From Pseudomonas sp. MWU15-20650 (lineage in GTDB: Bacteria > Pseudomonadota > Gammaproteobacteria > Pseudomonadales > Pseudomonadaceae), in NCBI RefSeq assembly GCF_023242475.1, contig NZ_JALJFG010000025.1, forward strand, positions 1-64,000: a stretch of DNA of 64,000 nucleotides, in the 5' to 3' direction. The translations under genes and the position numbers were made by a program. The notes beneath the pieces were generated by a model. The model searched no databases and was not told the DNA's origin. It saw only the letters and a program-made list of their open reading frames with translations. How positions within the stretch are numbered: position 1 is the first letter of the stretch; every line of letters begins with the position of its first letter. Shown here in pieces: positions 25,913-35,292 of the stretch.

Positions 25913-27547
25913 GTGAGCGAACTCATTCGCGTACCTGACATCGGCAGCGGTGAAGGTGAAGTAATCGAGCTGTTTGTGAAGGTCGGCGACAAAGTCGAAG
26001 CCGACCAGAGCATCCTGACCCTGGAATCGGACAAGGCGAGCATGGAAATCCCTGCTCCCAAGGCCGGCGTGGTCAAGAGCCTGAAAGTGAAGCTGGGCGA
26101 CCGCCTGAAAGAAGGCGACGAACTGCTGGAACTGGAAATCGAAGGTGCCGCTGATGCGGCCCCTGCGGCGGCTCCTGCTGCCGCTGCTGCACCCGCACCT
26201 GCTGAAAAGCCAGCCCAAGCGCCTGCCGCACCGGCTGCTGCACCGGCTGCTGCGACTGTCCAGGACATTCATGTTCCGGACATCGGTTCCTCGGGCAAGG
26301 CCAAGATCATCGAGCTGCTGGTCAAGGTCGGCGACACCGTCGAAGCCGACCAATCGCTGATCACCCTGGAGTCCGACAAAGCCTCCATGGAAATCCCTTC
26401 GCCGGCTGCCGGCGTGGTGGAAAGCATCGCAGTCAAGCTCGAAGACGAAGTCGGCACTGGCGACTTCATCCTCAAGCTGAAAGTGGCGGGCGCTGCTCCT
26501 GCTGCTCCTGCTGCCGCCGCCCCAGCCGCCGCTCCGGCTGCCAAGGCTGAAGCCGCACCTGCCGCTGCCGCGCCGGCTGCAAAAGCCGAGGCTGCACCTG
26601 CCCCGGTTGCTGCACCTGCGCCAAGCGGCGCCAAGGTTCATGCCGGCCCTGCCGTGCGCCAACTGGCCCGTGAATTCGGCGTCGAGCTGAGCGCTGTGTC
26701 GGCCACTGGCCCACACGGTCGCGTGCTGAAGGAAGACGTGCAGGTCTACGTCAAATCCATGATGCAGAAGGCCAAGGAAGCTCCGGCTGCCGGCGCTGCT
26801 ACCGGTGGCTCGGGCATTCCGCCGATCCGCACTGTCGACTTCAGCCGCTTCGGCGAAATCGAAGAAGTGCCGATGACCCGCCTGATGCAAATCGGCGCGG
26901 CCGGCCTGCACGCCAGCTGGCTGAACATCCCACACGTGACTCAGTTCGACCAGGCCGACATCACCGACCTGGAAGCTTTCCGCGTTGCGCAGAAAGCCGT
27001 GGCCGAGAAGGCCGGCGTGAAGCTGACCGTGCTGCCGCTGTTGCTCAAGGCTTGCGCACACCTGCTCAAGGAACTGCCGGACTTCAATAGTTCGCTGGCA
27101 CCCAGCGGCAAGGCGATCATTCGCAAGAAGTACGTGCACATCGGCTTTGCAGTCGACACCCCAGATGGCCTGCTGGTACCGGTCATCAAGAACGTCGACC
27201 AGAAGAGCCTGCTGCAACTGGCTGCCGAAGCCGCCGCACTGGCTGCCAAGGCCCGCGACAAGAAGCTCACCCCGGACGACATGCAGGGCGCATGCTTCAC
27301 CATCTCCAGCCTCGGGCACATTGGCGGCACTGGCTTTACGCCAATCGTCAACGCGCCGGAAGTGGCGATCCTGGGTGTGTCCAAGGCCACTATCCAGCCT
27401 GTCTGGGACGGCAAAGCGTTCCAGCCGAAGCTGATGTTGCCGCTGTCGCTGTCCTACGATCACCGTGTGATCAATGGCGCCGCGGCCGCACGCTTTACCC
27501 AGCGTCTGAGCCAACTGCTGAACGACATCCGCACCATCTTGCTGTAA
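25913..27547 (+). CDS. aceF: Pyruvate dehydrogenase E2, dihydrolipoamide acetyltransferase
   Basis: AceF forms the core of the pyruvate dehydrogenase complex and transfers acetyl groups to CoA. The 544-residue protein has two lipoyl domains with modified lysines Lys41 and Lys156, each in ESDKASMEIP. Ala/Pro-rich linkers join them to an E1/E3-binding domain at about 245-285 (VRQLAREFGVELSAVSATG) and the catalytic domain with YDHRVINGA (His517). The start is GTG, preceded by AGGAG in the aceE-aceF gap. The complex's E3 (lpd) is not in the window. Confidence 0.97.
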   Translation: MSELIRVPDIGSGEGEVIELFVKVGDKVEADQSILTLESDKASMEIPAPKAGVVKSLKVKLGDRLKEGDELLELEIEGAADAAPAAAPAAAAAPAPAEKPAQAPAAPAAAPAAATVQDIHVPDIGSSGKAKIIELLVKVGDTVEADQSLITLESDKASMEIPSPAAGVVESIAVKLEDEVGTGDFILKLKVAGAAPAAPAAAAPAAAPAAKAEAAPAAAAPAAKAEAAPAPVAAPAPSGAKVHAGPAVRQLAREFGVELSAVSATGPHGRVLKEDVQVYVKSMMQKAKEAPAAGAATGGSGIPPIRTVDFSRFGEIEEVPMTRLMQIGAAGLHASWLNIPHVTQFDQADITDLEAFRVAQKAVAEKAGVKLTVLPLLLKACAHLLKELPDFNSSLAPSGKAIIRKKYVHIGFAVDTPDGLLVPVIKNVDQKSLLQLAAEAAALAAKARDKKLTPDDMQGACFTISSLGHIGGTGFTPIVNAPEVAILGVSKATIQPVWDGKAFQPKLMLPLSLSYDHRVINGAAAARFTQRLSQLLNDIRTILL

Positions 27548-27617
27548 CTCTCAACCAGCCTCCTTTACCGAGGAGGCTGGGTTGCACCGATTTCCGAGCG
27601 CCACGCTCGTACCTCAA

Positions 27618-27643
27618 CCCCGCCACTTGGCGGGGCTTTTTTT
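27618..27643 (+). terminator. Rho-independent terminator after aceEF
   Basis: A 7-bp GC stem (27618-27624 with 27629-27635) with a tetraloop is followed by a run of seven T. A second weaker hairpin lies closer to the aceF stop at 27553-27583. Confidence 0.9.
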
Positions 27644-27655
27644 GCCTGTGTTTTT

Positions 27656-27755
27656 TGTAGGAGCGAGCTTGCTCGCGAAGATCGTCAACGATGACGCGGG
27701 CCTTCTGGATAAACGCGGTGCTCTGGCGTTTTTCGCGAGCAAGCTCGCTCCTACA
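27656..27755. repeat. REPIN: paired GTAGGAGCGAGC palindromes
   Basis: Two inverted copies of a 24-base REP sequence lie at 27656-27679 and 27732-27755, pairing perfectly across a 52-base spacer. This is the typical REP doublet mobilised by RAYT transposases. It lies in the 394-base gap between aceF and the DipA-like gene, where I see no gene. Confidence 0.85.
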
Positions 27756-27941
27756 GAGGACAGGCGTGAACCACCGATCACCTCGATTGCAGAAATCCCA
27801 CTCGCGGCCGATAACAGCCTTATAGCACTTAGCCTTCATCCTCTCTTGTCAGTGCGTGCTGCATGATGCAACCTTGCCGCAGGCGACAGTAAAGAGGGCG
27901 TGAGCCCGGCGCCTTGCGTATTTTTCCAAGCGAGTTTCCCC

Positions 27942-30635
27942 ATGAAAAGCCAACCCGATGTCGCCCGTATGGCGGCCGAGGTAGTGACGCAATTACCGGT
28001 GCCTTCGCGCCTCGGTATGCTGCGTTTCGAGCGGCTTAATGAGGCAAGCTGGGCACTGCTCTACCTCGACCCTAACTGCGAACGCCAATTCGGCCTGCCG
28101 GCGGTCGAACTGTGTGCCCTGCTCGGCACCCCCTACGCCAGCCTGATGGAGCCCCAGGCGCGGTATCAGTTGCACGATGCGATCCAGCAGCAACTGACCC
28201 AAAGCCCCCATTACCTGGTGCGCTACACCCTGCATACCCAGGACGGCCCATTGAGCCTGCTGGAAATGGGTGAGGCGTATAAACAACACAATCGTCACCT
28301 GCTGCGCGGTTACTTGATGGTGGTCGATGGGCTGTTCAGTGAAGTCCCCATGCCCGTTCCGACCGCCGACCTGGAAAACCAGAACAGCCGCCTGCAAATC
28401 GCCCTGGAACTGAACCAACGTGCACAGCAGGAACAGTTGCTGCACCTGGAGCGGGTGCGCGCGCAGCAAGAATTGATCCTGCTGCTGGCTCGCCAGCGCT
28501 ACACCACACCCAACTCGCTGCAAGAAGCCGCCGAGCTGATTACCCGTAGCGCTTGCGACATCTACCAGATCGATTGCGCCAGCATCTGGAACCTCGAAGG
28601 CCAACGGCTGGTGCCGATCTCGGCGTACCACCGCGCCGACCAGCGATACCGCCTGCCCGAAGCGATCGACGCCAGCGGCTTCCCCGATTACCTGGACGCC
28701 CTGCACTCCAGCCGCGCCATCGACGCCACCCATGCCCTGCGCGACCCGCGCACCCGTGAAATGGCCGAGACCTTGCGCGCCAGGGATGTCCACGCGATGC
28801 TCGACGCGAGTATCCGTGTCGACGGCCAGGTCGTCGGTGTGCTGTGCCTGGAACAAGGTGGCAGCCCGCGCGCATGGCAGGCCGATGAAATCGCATTTGC
28901 CGGTGAGTTGGCGGACCAGTTCGCTCAAGTCATCAACAATCACAACCGCCGTACCGCCACCAGCGCCCTGCATTTGTTCCAGCGTGCGGTGGAGCAAAGT
29001 GCCAACGCTTTTCTGCTGGTCAATTGCGATGGCGTGGTGGAGTACGTCAACCCAAGCTTTACCGCGATTACCCAGTACAGCGCCGAAGAAGTCCACGGCC
29101 ACCGCCTCGCGCAGCTACCGGCCCTGGAGAACCTCAGCGAGCTGCTGTTCGACGCGCCGTCAAGCCTGGCCAAAAGCAACAGCTGGCAGGGTGAATTCAA
29201 AAGCCGGCGCAAGAACCTGGAACCCTACTGGGGCCAGTTGTCGATCTCCAAAGTGTATGGCGACAACCGTGAGTTGACCCACTACATCGGCATTTACGAA
29301 GACATTACCCAGACCAAGCTGGCCCAGCAGCGCATCGAACGCCTGGCCTATACCGACAACCTGACCAACCTGGGCAACCGTCCGGCGTTTATCCGCAACC
29401 TCGACGAACGCTTTGCCCGCGACAGTGACAGCCCGATCAGCCTGTTGTTGGTGGACATCGACAACTTCAAGCGCATCAACGACAGCCTCGGCCACCAGAC
29501 GGGTGACAAGCTGCTGATCAGCCTGGCGCGACGCCTTCGCAACAGCCTGAGCGCCAGCGGTAGCCTGGCGCGGTTTGCCAGTAACGAATTTGCCGTGCTG
29601 CTCGACGACACCGACCTTGAGACCGGCCAACAGGTTGCCAGCCAACTGCTGGCAACCCTCGACAAACCCATGTTCGTCGACAACCAGTTGATCAGCGTCA
29701 CCGGTTCCGTGGGCCTGGCCTGCGCCCCCCTGCATGGGCGCGACCCGCAAACCCTGATGCGCAACGCCGGGCTGGCCCTGCACAAGGCCAAGGCCAACGG
29801 CAAACATCAGGTGCAAGTGTTTACTGAAGCCCTCAATGCCGAAGCCAGCTACAAGCTGTTCGTGGAGAACAACCTGCGTCGCGCCCTGACCCAGAACGAG
29901 CTGGATGTGTTCTACCAACCCAAGCTGTGCCTGCGCAGCGGCCGCCTGCTGGGCATGGAAGCGCTGTTGCGCTGGAACCACCCGGAAAAAGGCATGATCC
30001 GCCCCGACCAGTTCATCAGTGTGGCCGAAGAAACCGGGCTGATTATCCCCATCGGCAAGTGGATCGCGCGCCAGGCCTGCCGCATGAGCCGGCAGTTGAC
30101 CGCCGCGGGCATGGGCAACCTCCAGGTAGCGATCAACCTGTCACCCAAGCAGTTTTCCGACCCGGACCTGGTGGCCTCGATTGCCACAATCCTCAAGGAA
30201 GAACAGTTGCCCGCCAACCTGTTGGAGCTGGAACTGACCGAAGGCTTGCTGCTGGAGGCGACCGAAGACACGCGCCTGCAACTGGACCAGCTGAAGAGCT
30301 TTGGCCTGACCCTGGCCATGGACGACTTCGGCACCGGTTACTCGTCGCTTAGCTACTTGAAAAAGTTTCCCATCGACATTATCAAGATCGACCGTAGCTT
30401 TATCCACGAAATCCCGGATAACCAGGACGACATGGAAATCACCTCGGCGGTGATCGCCATGGCACACAACCTCAAGCTCAAAGTGGTGGCCGAAGGTATC
30501 GAGACCGCCGAGCAGCTGGCGTTCCTGCGTCGACATCGCTGTGACGTGGGCCAGGGCTACCTGTTCGACAGGCCGATTCCCGGTGGGGAGCTCATGAAGA
30601 TGCTTAAACGCTATCCTCGCGGGCCAATCGCCTGA
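27942..30635 (+). CDS. dipA: Cyclic-di-GMP phosphodiesterase with GAF, PAS, degenerate GGDEF and EAL domains (DipA-like)
   Basis: The 897-residue soluble protein has an N-terminal sensor part, a GAF domain at about 195-345, a PAS domain at about 350-470, a GGDEF domain at about 470-625 and an EAL domain at about 640-890. The diguanylate cyclase signature is replaced by ASNEF (residues 546-550), so synthesis of c-di-GMP is unlikely. The EAL signature EALLRWNHP at 673 and the DDFGTGYSSL and KIDRSFI motifs are intact, so it should hydrolyse c-di-GMP. PA5017 (dipA), the biofilm-dispersion phosphodiesterase, occupies the same place between aceF and msrA and shares the degenerate motif. The ATG at 27942 gives the expected length; GTG at 27900 is the alternative. 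Confidence 0.88.
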   Translation: MKSQPDVARMAAEVVTQLPVPSRLGMLRFERLNEASWALLYLDPNCERQFGLPAVELCALLGTPYASLMEPQARYQLHDAIQQQLTQSPHYLVRYTLHTQDGPLSLLEMGEAYKQHNRHLLRGYLMVVDGLFSEVPMPVPTADLENQNSRLQIALELNQRAQQEQLLHLERVRAQQELILLLARQRYTTPNSLQEAAELITRSACDIYQIDCASIWNLEGQRLVPISAYHRADQRYRLPEAIDASGFPDYLDALHSSRAIDATHALRDPRTREMAETLRARDVHAMLDASIRVDGQVVGVLCLEQGGSPRAWQADEIAFAGELADQFAQVINNHNRRTATSALHLFQRAVEQSANAFLLVNCDGVVEYVNPSFTAITQYSAEEVHGHRLAQLPALENLSELLFDAPSSLAKSNSWQGEFKSRRKNLEPYWGQLSISKVYGDNRELTHYIGIYEDITQTKLAQQRIERLAYTDNLTNLGNRPAFIRNLDERFARDSDSPISLLLVDIDNFKRINDSLGHQTGDKLLISLARRLRNSLSASGSLARFASNEFAVLLDDTDLETGQQVASQLLATLDKPMFVDNQLISVTGSVGLACAPLHGRDPQTLMRNAGLALHKAKANGKHQVQVFTEALNAEASYKLFVENNLRRALTQNELDVFYQPKLCLRSGRLLGMEALLRWNHPEKGMIRPDQFISVAEETGLIIPIGKWIARQACRMSRQLTAAGMGNLQVAINLSPKQFSDPDLVASIATILKEEQLPANLLELELTEGLLLEATEDTRLQLDQLKSFGLTLAMDDFGTGYSSLSYLKKFPIDIIKIDRSFIHEIPDNQDDMEITSAVIAMAHNLKLKVVAEGIETAEQLAFLRRHRCDVGQGYLFDRPIPGGELMKMLKRYPRGPIA

Positions 30636-30707
30636 CAGCGCTGTAACACTCGGGCACACTGGCTGTCTGACAATTTACTGCTACTCAACCTGACGAGAGG
30701 ACTGATC

Positions 30708-31355
30708 ATGGTCTTGCGCTCGGAAATTCTGGTGAACAAAAACGTGCTTCCTACTGCAGAACAAGCTTTGCCTGGCCGCGAAACCCCGATGACCCTACCG
30801 CAGACGCACTTCGTCAACGGCAACCCATTGCTGGGCCCGTTCCTCGATGACGTTGGCTTTGCGATTTTCGGCCTGGGCTGCTTCTGGGGCGCGGAACGCA
30901 AATTCTGGCAGCGCGATGGCGTCGTCAGCACCGTGGTCGGCTATGCCGGTGGCTTCACGCCGAACCCGACTTACGAAGAAGTCTGCTCGGGCCTGACCGG
31001 CCACAGCGAAGTGGTACTGGTGGTGTATGACCAGGCCAAGGTCAAGTACGAAGACCTGCTGAAGATGTTCTGGGAACTGCACAACCCGACCCAGGGCATG
31101 CGCCAGGGCAACGACATCGGCAGCCAGTACCGTTCGGTGATCTATGCGACCACACCTGAGCAATTGGCGGCGGCGCAGGCCAGTGCCGAGGCGTATCAGG
31201 CTGAGTTGACCAAGGCGGGCTTGGGCACCATCACTACGGAAATCGCAGAGGCGCCAACGGTGTACTTCGCCGAGGCGTATCACCAGCAGTACCTGGCGAA
31301 GAATCCGCAGGGTTACTGCGGGATCGGCGGCACTGGCGTGACCTGTCCGATCTGA
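30708..31355 (+). CDS. msrA: Peptide methionine-S-sulfoxide reductase MsrA
   Basis: MsrA reduces methionine-S-sulfoxide in oxidised proteins. The 215-residue product has the catalytic motif GLGCFWGAERKFW with Cys58, and the GYAGG and HNPTQGMRQGNDIGSQYRS segments. Two likely recycling residues lie near the end (YCGIGGTGVTC). The gene has AGAGGA upstream of its ATG. Its order after dipA is conserved. Confidence 0.96.
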   Translation: MVLRSEILVNKNVLPTAEQALPGRETPMTLPQTHFVNGNPLLGPFLDDVGFAIFGLGCFWGAERKFWQRDGVVSTVVGYAGGFTPNPTYEEVCSGLTGHSEVVLVVYDQAKVKYEDLLKMFWELHNPTQGMRQGNDIGSQYRSVIYATTPEQLAAAQASAEAYQAELTKAGLGTITTEIAEAPTVYFAEAYHQQYLAKNPQGYCGIGGTGVTCPI

Positions 31356-31366
31356 CGATCGGAGCG

Positions 31367-31437
31367 GCAAGTTTGAAGCTGCAAGCTACAAGTAAAAGCT
31401 GGAACACCTCTCTTGCAGCTTGTAGCTTGAAACTTGC
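31367..31437. repeat. Imperfect inverted repeat of the AAGCTGCAAGCT type
   Basis: Arms at 31367-31392 and 31412-31437 pair at 23 of 26 positions. It sits between the convergent msrA and rlmJ genes and may act as a bidirectional terminator. Its sequence differs from the other two repeat families in the window. Confidence 0.7.
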
Positions 31438-31442
31438 AGCTC

Positions 31443-32279
31443 TCATTCACTAATGAGCCAATCCATCTGCCATCCACCCTGGGTCTGGCCAAGCTTTTTG
31501 GACAGCCACGGCAGCAGCTCGCGTAACTCCTCTTCCAGACCCCACGGTGGGTTGGCAATCGCCAGGCCCGAGCCGGTCAGGGTATTGGGCGTGTCCAGTG
31601 GATGCACCAGCAGTTCCACCCGCAGCAACTTCGGCGCACCGGTGCCGGCCAGGTCCTGGTAGAAGCGGCGCAACATGCGCTGGTCCTTCACCGGGTACCA
31701 GATCGCCGCGACCGTCTGGCGCATGCGGCTAACCGCCTCCTTGAGCGATGCCGCGCAACGCTGCATCTCATCGAGCTGTTCGAACGGCGGGTCGATCAGC
31801 ATCAACGCGCGTTTCTCCGGCACGGGCAGCAGGGCCCGCGGCACATGCCAACCTTCACCCAGGTGCACTTTGACCCGGCGATCGCCCTTCATGTTGTCCT
31901 TGAGCAGCACACCGTCTTCCGGGTGTTTCTCATTGAGCAGCACTCGGTCCTGAGGCCGCGTCAGGCGGCGAGCCAGTTCCGGTGAACCCGGGTAGTAGCG
32001 CAACTGGCCATCAGGGTTCATCTCGTGCAGCACACGCATGTAATCGGCGGTGAGTGGCGGCAGGTCGCTTTCGCCCCACAGGCGCGCAATGCCTTCCAGG
32101 TATTCACCGGTGCGGTTGGCCTGGTCGCCCTGCAGGTCGTACAGCCCAATCCCCGCGTGGGTGTCGAGATAGGCGAACGGCTGCTCCTTGCGCGACATCA
32201 GGGCGATGAGGCGGGTCAAGGTCAGGTGTTTGAAGACATCGGCGTGGTTGCCGGCGTGAAAGGCGTGACGATAATTCAT
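31443..32279 (-). CDS. rlmJ: 23S rRNA (adenine-2030-N6)-methyltransferase RlmJ
   Basis: The 278-residue protein begins with the diagnostic MNYRHAFHAGNHADVFKHL and contains the SAM-binding segment YLDTHAGIGLYDL and the DPPF-type catalytic motif (LIDPPFEQ). RlmJ methylates A2030 of 23S rRNA. It stands alone, convergent with msrA, 73 bases downstream of the DUF4123 gene on the same strand. Confidence 0.93.
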   Translation of the reverse strand: MNYRHAFHAGNHADVFKHLTLTRLIALMSRKEQPFAYLDTHAGIGLYDLQGDQANRTGEYLEGIARLWGESDLPPLTADYMRVLHEMNPDGQLRYYPGSPELARRLTRPQDRVLLNEKHPEDGVLLKDNMKGDRRVKVHLGEGWHVPRALLPVPEKRALMLIDPPFEQLDEMQRCAASLKEAVSRMRQTVAAIWYPVKDQRMLRRFYQDLAGTGAPKLLRVELLVHPLDTPNTLTGSGLAIANPPWGLEEELRELLPWLSKKLGQTQGGWQMDWLISE

Positions 32280-32352
32280 GGTTGCTCCTGCGCAGGGGGC
32301 GAAGTTTACCTTCTACAGGCGCAAAGGTGCAGGGCCGCATGGCGGGCGGCGC

Positions 32353-33084
32353 TCATATCGCGCTCAACTCTGAGGCGAGGTAACCCGCCAGTGCTTCATG
32401 ACTGATCTGCGGCCTGCGCGCAAAGTAGGCGACCTTGTGCCGCAAAGTCGTCGCGGTAAAGGCGGTGTACAGGTCGGGGCGCTGCTCTTCAAGCCATTGC
32501 AGCAGGTTGTTGACCAGTACCTGCGCGGACTGCTCTGCCAGATGCGCCAGCAACGGCGCCGGCACTTGCCACCAAGGGCTGGGCTTGGCTGGCGTGACCG
32601 GCACAGCCTTCACGACAAGCGGCTGACCATTGATCAGGTAACGCTGGAACACTGGCAGTACGCTCCCAGCTTCGTCACCCAGCTTCTGTAAAATCGGCAA
32701 AAATTGCGTGCCGTCCCAGAAACGTAAAAACACCTCCTGGTTTTCAGGCAGGTACACCTTGGTCAAGCCTTTCACGTGCGCGATCACGGTTTGCAACGGG
32801 CTGGACGAGACCGCCAGCCACCCCCAATCCGACGCTTGCGTGGTGGCTATCCAGTCAAGGAAGGGACTGTCCGGTTCGACGACACCAACGAAAGGCATGA
32901 CCTCATCCCAATCGGCGTAGACCGTGCCCGCCCAGATCGACTGCGGCGCCGCTCCCGCCGCCATGGTTTGCCAGGCGGCAAATGGCTTGGCGTCACTGGC
33001 ACTGCCCAGTACGACAAAGATCTGTTCACCGGGGAGCAGAGGGTATTGCCCAAGCCAGGCACTGGGAGCCAAGGATGTCGGCAT
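32353..33084 (-). CDS. DUF4123 protein, type VI secretion effector adaptor (Tap/TEC-like)
   Basis: This 243-residue protein fits the DUF4123 family, with a conserved-type N-terminal half (FVVLGSASDAKPF, PFVGVVEPDSPFLDWI) and the FRFWDGTQFLPIL segment. Such adaptors load effectors onto VgrG spikes. The ATG at 33084 shares one base with the vgrG stop (TGATG) and has GGAG upstream, so the pair is co-translated. Unusually, the gene that should follow, an effector, is missing: rlmJ lies only 73 bases further on. Confidence 0.85.
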   Translation of the reverse strand: MPTSLAPSAWLGQYPLLPGEQIFVVLGSASDAKPFAAWQTMAAGAAPQSIWAGTVYADWDEVMPFVGVVEPDSPFLDWIATTQASDWGWLAVSSSPLQTVIAHVKGLTKVYLPENQEVFLRFWDGTQFLPILQKLGDEAGSVLPVFQRYLINGQPLVVKAVPVTPAKPSPWWQVPAPLLAHLAEQSAQVLVNNLLQWLEEQRPDLYTAFTATTLRHKVAYFARRPQISHEALAGYLASELSAI

Positions 33085-35102
33085 CAGGGAAAGCTCCTTG
33101 TATGACCGGGTATATCGCACTGCCCGTTTTTGCAACGTTCACACTCCTCACAAAACGGCGCACTGCGCTTCAAGCTGGCCACTTGCACACGACTTAGCGG
33201 TGCAGGACTAACCGCCAGCAACGCCTCCTTTGATCCGGGCATCAACGGTGCAGCCGCAGGAGCGGGCGCCCCTCCCAGCTGGATCGGCACGCTGCTGAAA
33301 ATCCCGCCTGCCGACAGCGTGATCGACTGGCCACCGGCCTGGATGGTCACGCTGGCGCCCGCATCGATAACGACACTCTGGCCTGCGCCAATCTGGATGG
33401 TCCGCCCGGCACGCATCTGCTGCGAGCCCCCGACAACCAGATGATCATCCTGCTTGAGTTCGGTCAGGCGATTGCCATGGGTGATCCGCTGCTCTTCACC
33501 CAACAGCTCATGGTGCGACTCGCCGCCCACGCTTACCCGGCGCTGGTTATCAACCTGCACCTGCTGGTCATGCAATACATGCTGGTTCCAGTCCCGCTGA
33601 GCCCGCAGGTAGATTTCCTCGGCCCCCTTGCGATCTTCGATGCGCAGCTCGTTGTAACCGCCCCCGCCCGGACTGCTCTGGCTGCGGAAAACACTGCGGG
33701 TCTTTTCGGCTGGCAAATCAAGCGGCAGGCGGGTTGCCTCATTGGGCAGGCAGCCGATAACCAGCGGCATATCCATGTCGCCATTGGCGAACCCCACCAG
33801 CACCTCCATGCCGACCCTTGGGATCAACACCGAACCGTAACGGTGATGAGCCCAGCCACTGGCGACTCGCAGCCAGCAACTGGAGTGTTCGTGATGGCCC
33901 GCGTCACGATCCCAGGCCATCTGTACTTTGACTCGGCCGTATTCGTCGCAATGGATCTCACTGCCAGCGGGCCCCGTGACCACTGCGCTCTGGTAACCCG
34001 ATATTGACGGCCGCGACATATACAGGCGCGGTCGGAACGGCACGTCCCAAGGCGTGACAACAAATTCGTTGCTGTAGCCCAGAGGCGATTCATCGCCATA
34101 GCGTTCGGGAGCAGACTCCTCAAGCACCTGAGGCTGGTGCCCTGAATGGTGCAGCTGGGTGACCAACCACAGGTCATTCCATTCTTGACGCGGATGCCCG
34201 TCCATCCTCAGGAATTGCCCGCAGACCAAGGCAGGCTGGTCGCTATAGCCGCTGGCTTGACGAAAGTCGTGACGGTGACGCTCCAACAGGCGCTGTGCCA
34301 GGTACTTGCCGTGATCACGATCCGTAAAGTACCCGGGATAGCGCTGGTCAACCAGCGCGGGAAGTTGCGCGCCGGACGCCCCGCTTTCCAATACCAGGCC
34401 CGGTTTTGTGAAGTCATAGTCCCGCAGGTTCACACCCGTGGTACGGGTCTCCATCCGCAGGATAAAGCGCTTGATTGCCGGCGTGTCCGCCACCATTCCG
34501 GAACCGGGTGAGTAAGGGGTGGCTTGAGCGGGCTGGGCGAACACGCTCTGGTCATCGCCGAACACCAATAAGTGGCGTTCGGGGCTGTGCTGAAAGTGAT
34601 AGTGAATACCCGACTCGGCACACAAGCGCTGAATAAACTCCAGGTCGGTTTCGCCGAACTGAACACAGTATTCACGCTCGGGATACTCGCCGCTCAGTTG
34701 AAACGCGAAAGCATCCCCTTGGATAGCCTGGGCTTCCAACACCAGAGCAATGACCTGCGGCACGGTCTTGTCCTGGAAAATCCGCTGGTGGGTACTGTGC
34801 TCCAGATACGCCAACTGCGGCACCAGGGTGATCTGATAACGCGTAAGACGCTTGCCCGAATCGCCTTGTGCCACTCGGTATACCTGGCCGTGCACACCAT
34901 GACCCTGAGCATCAAACGCCAGGAACGCCTGGTGGTGCAGCAGGCTCTCGAGGTCCAGATCGGGCTGTTCGCTGACCAGTTCAAGATCAAAGCGAAAGGG
35001 CAGGCTAATGAACTCATCCCCTGTGAACCCATGAACCTTGAGATCGCTGGGTTTTCCATCGAGGGCCAGGGTAAATGCACTTTGATTGGCAGGAGCGAAC
35101 AT
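33084..35102 (-). CDS. vgrG: Type VI secretion tip protein VgrG (TssI)
   Basis: VgrG trimers form the puncturing spike of the type VI secretion system. The 672-residue product has a gp27-like N-terminal half (FISLPFRFDLELVS, EYCVQFGETDLEFIQRLCAESGIHYHF) and a gp5 OB-fold (DEYGRVKVQMAWDRD, VLIPRVGMEVLVGFANGDMDMPLVIG). A needle repeat region follows (IQIGAGQSVVIDAGASVTIQAGG). The tail ends in a cysteine cluster, CEECERCKNGQC. That tail probably contacts the adaptor. No other T6SS structural gene is in the window, so this is an orphan vgrG locus. The ATG at 35102 begins MFAPANQSAFTL; a longer frame reaches 35165. Confidence 0.92.
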   Translation of the reverse strand: MFAPANQSAFTLALDGKPSDLKVHGFTGDEFISLPFRFDLELVSEQPDLDLESLLHHQAFLAFDAQGHGVHGQVYRVAQGDSGKRLTRYQITLVPQLAYLEHSTHQRIFQDKTVPQVIALVLEAQAIQGDAFAFQLSGEYPEREYCVQFGETDLEFIQRLCAESGIHYHFQHSPERHLLVFGDDQSVFAQPAQATPYSPGSGMVADTPAIKRFILRMETRTTGVNLRDYDFTKPGLVLESGASGAQLPALVDQRYPGYFTDRDHGKYLAQRLLERHRHDFRQASGYSDQPALVCGQFLRMDGHPRQEWNDLWLVTQLHHSGHQPQVLEESAPERYGDESPLGYSNEFVVTPWDVPFRPRLYMSRPSISGYQSAVVTGPAGSEIHCDEYGRVKVQMAWDRDAGHHEHSSCWLRVASGWAHHRYGSVLIPRVGMEVLVGFANGDMDMPLVIGCLPNEATRLPLDLPAEKTRSVFRSQSSPGGGGYNELRIEDRKGAEEIYLRAQRDWNQHVLHDQQVQVDNQRRVSVGGESHHELLGEEQRITHGNRLTELKQDDHLVVGGSQQMRAGRTIQIGAGQSVVIDAGASVTIQAGGQSITLSAGGIFSSVPIQLGGAPAPAAAPLMPGSKEALLAVSPAPLSRVQVASLKRSAPFCEECERCKNGQCDIPGHTRSFP

Positions 35103-35292
35103 CCGGTGTTTCTCTGCGAGGGGTGGGCGGGCGATTCTGCACCAGCTTTTTGCCGATCTGAGCACACCACTGGCAAATCAGTAAGCTCCTACATCAGGCG
35201 TGCTGGATTCTTCACGCATCAGGCGTCGAAGGCATGTCATGAGCGTGCTAGCGTAACGGCCTCTCTCTTCGGCAGAACACTGGAAAAAAAGC

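Noticed and set aside
25775..27514. 579-codon antisense frame over aceF
   Set aside because: Gly/Ser/Arg-rich mirror of the Ala/Pro linkers of AceF; no start signal or family match.
27495..27866. Two overlapping short frames around the REPIN after aceF
   Set aside because: They run through a terminator and a REP doublet, which explains their sequence.
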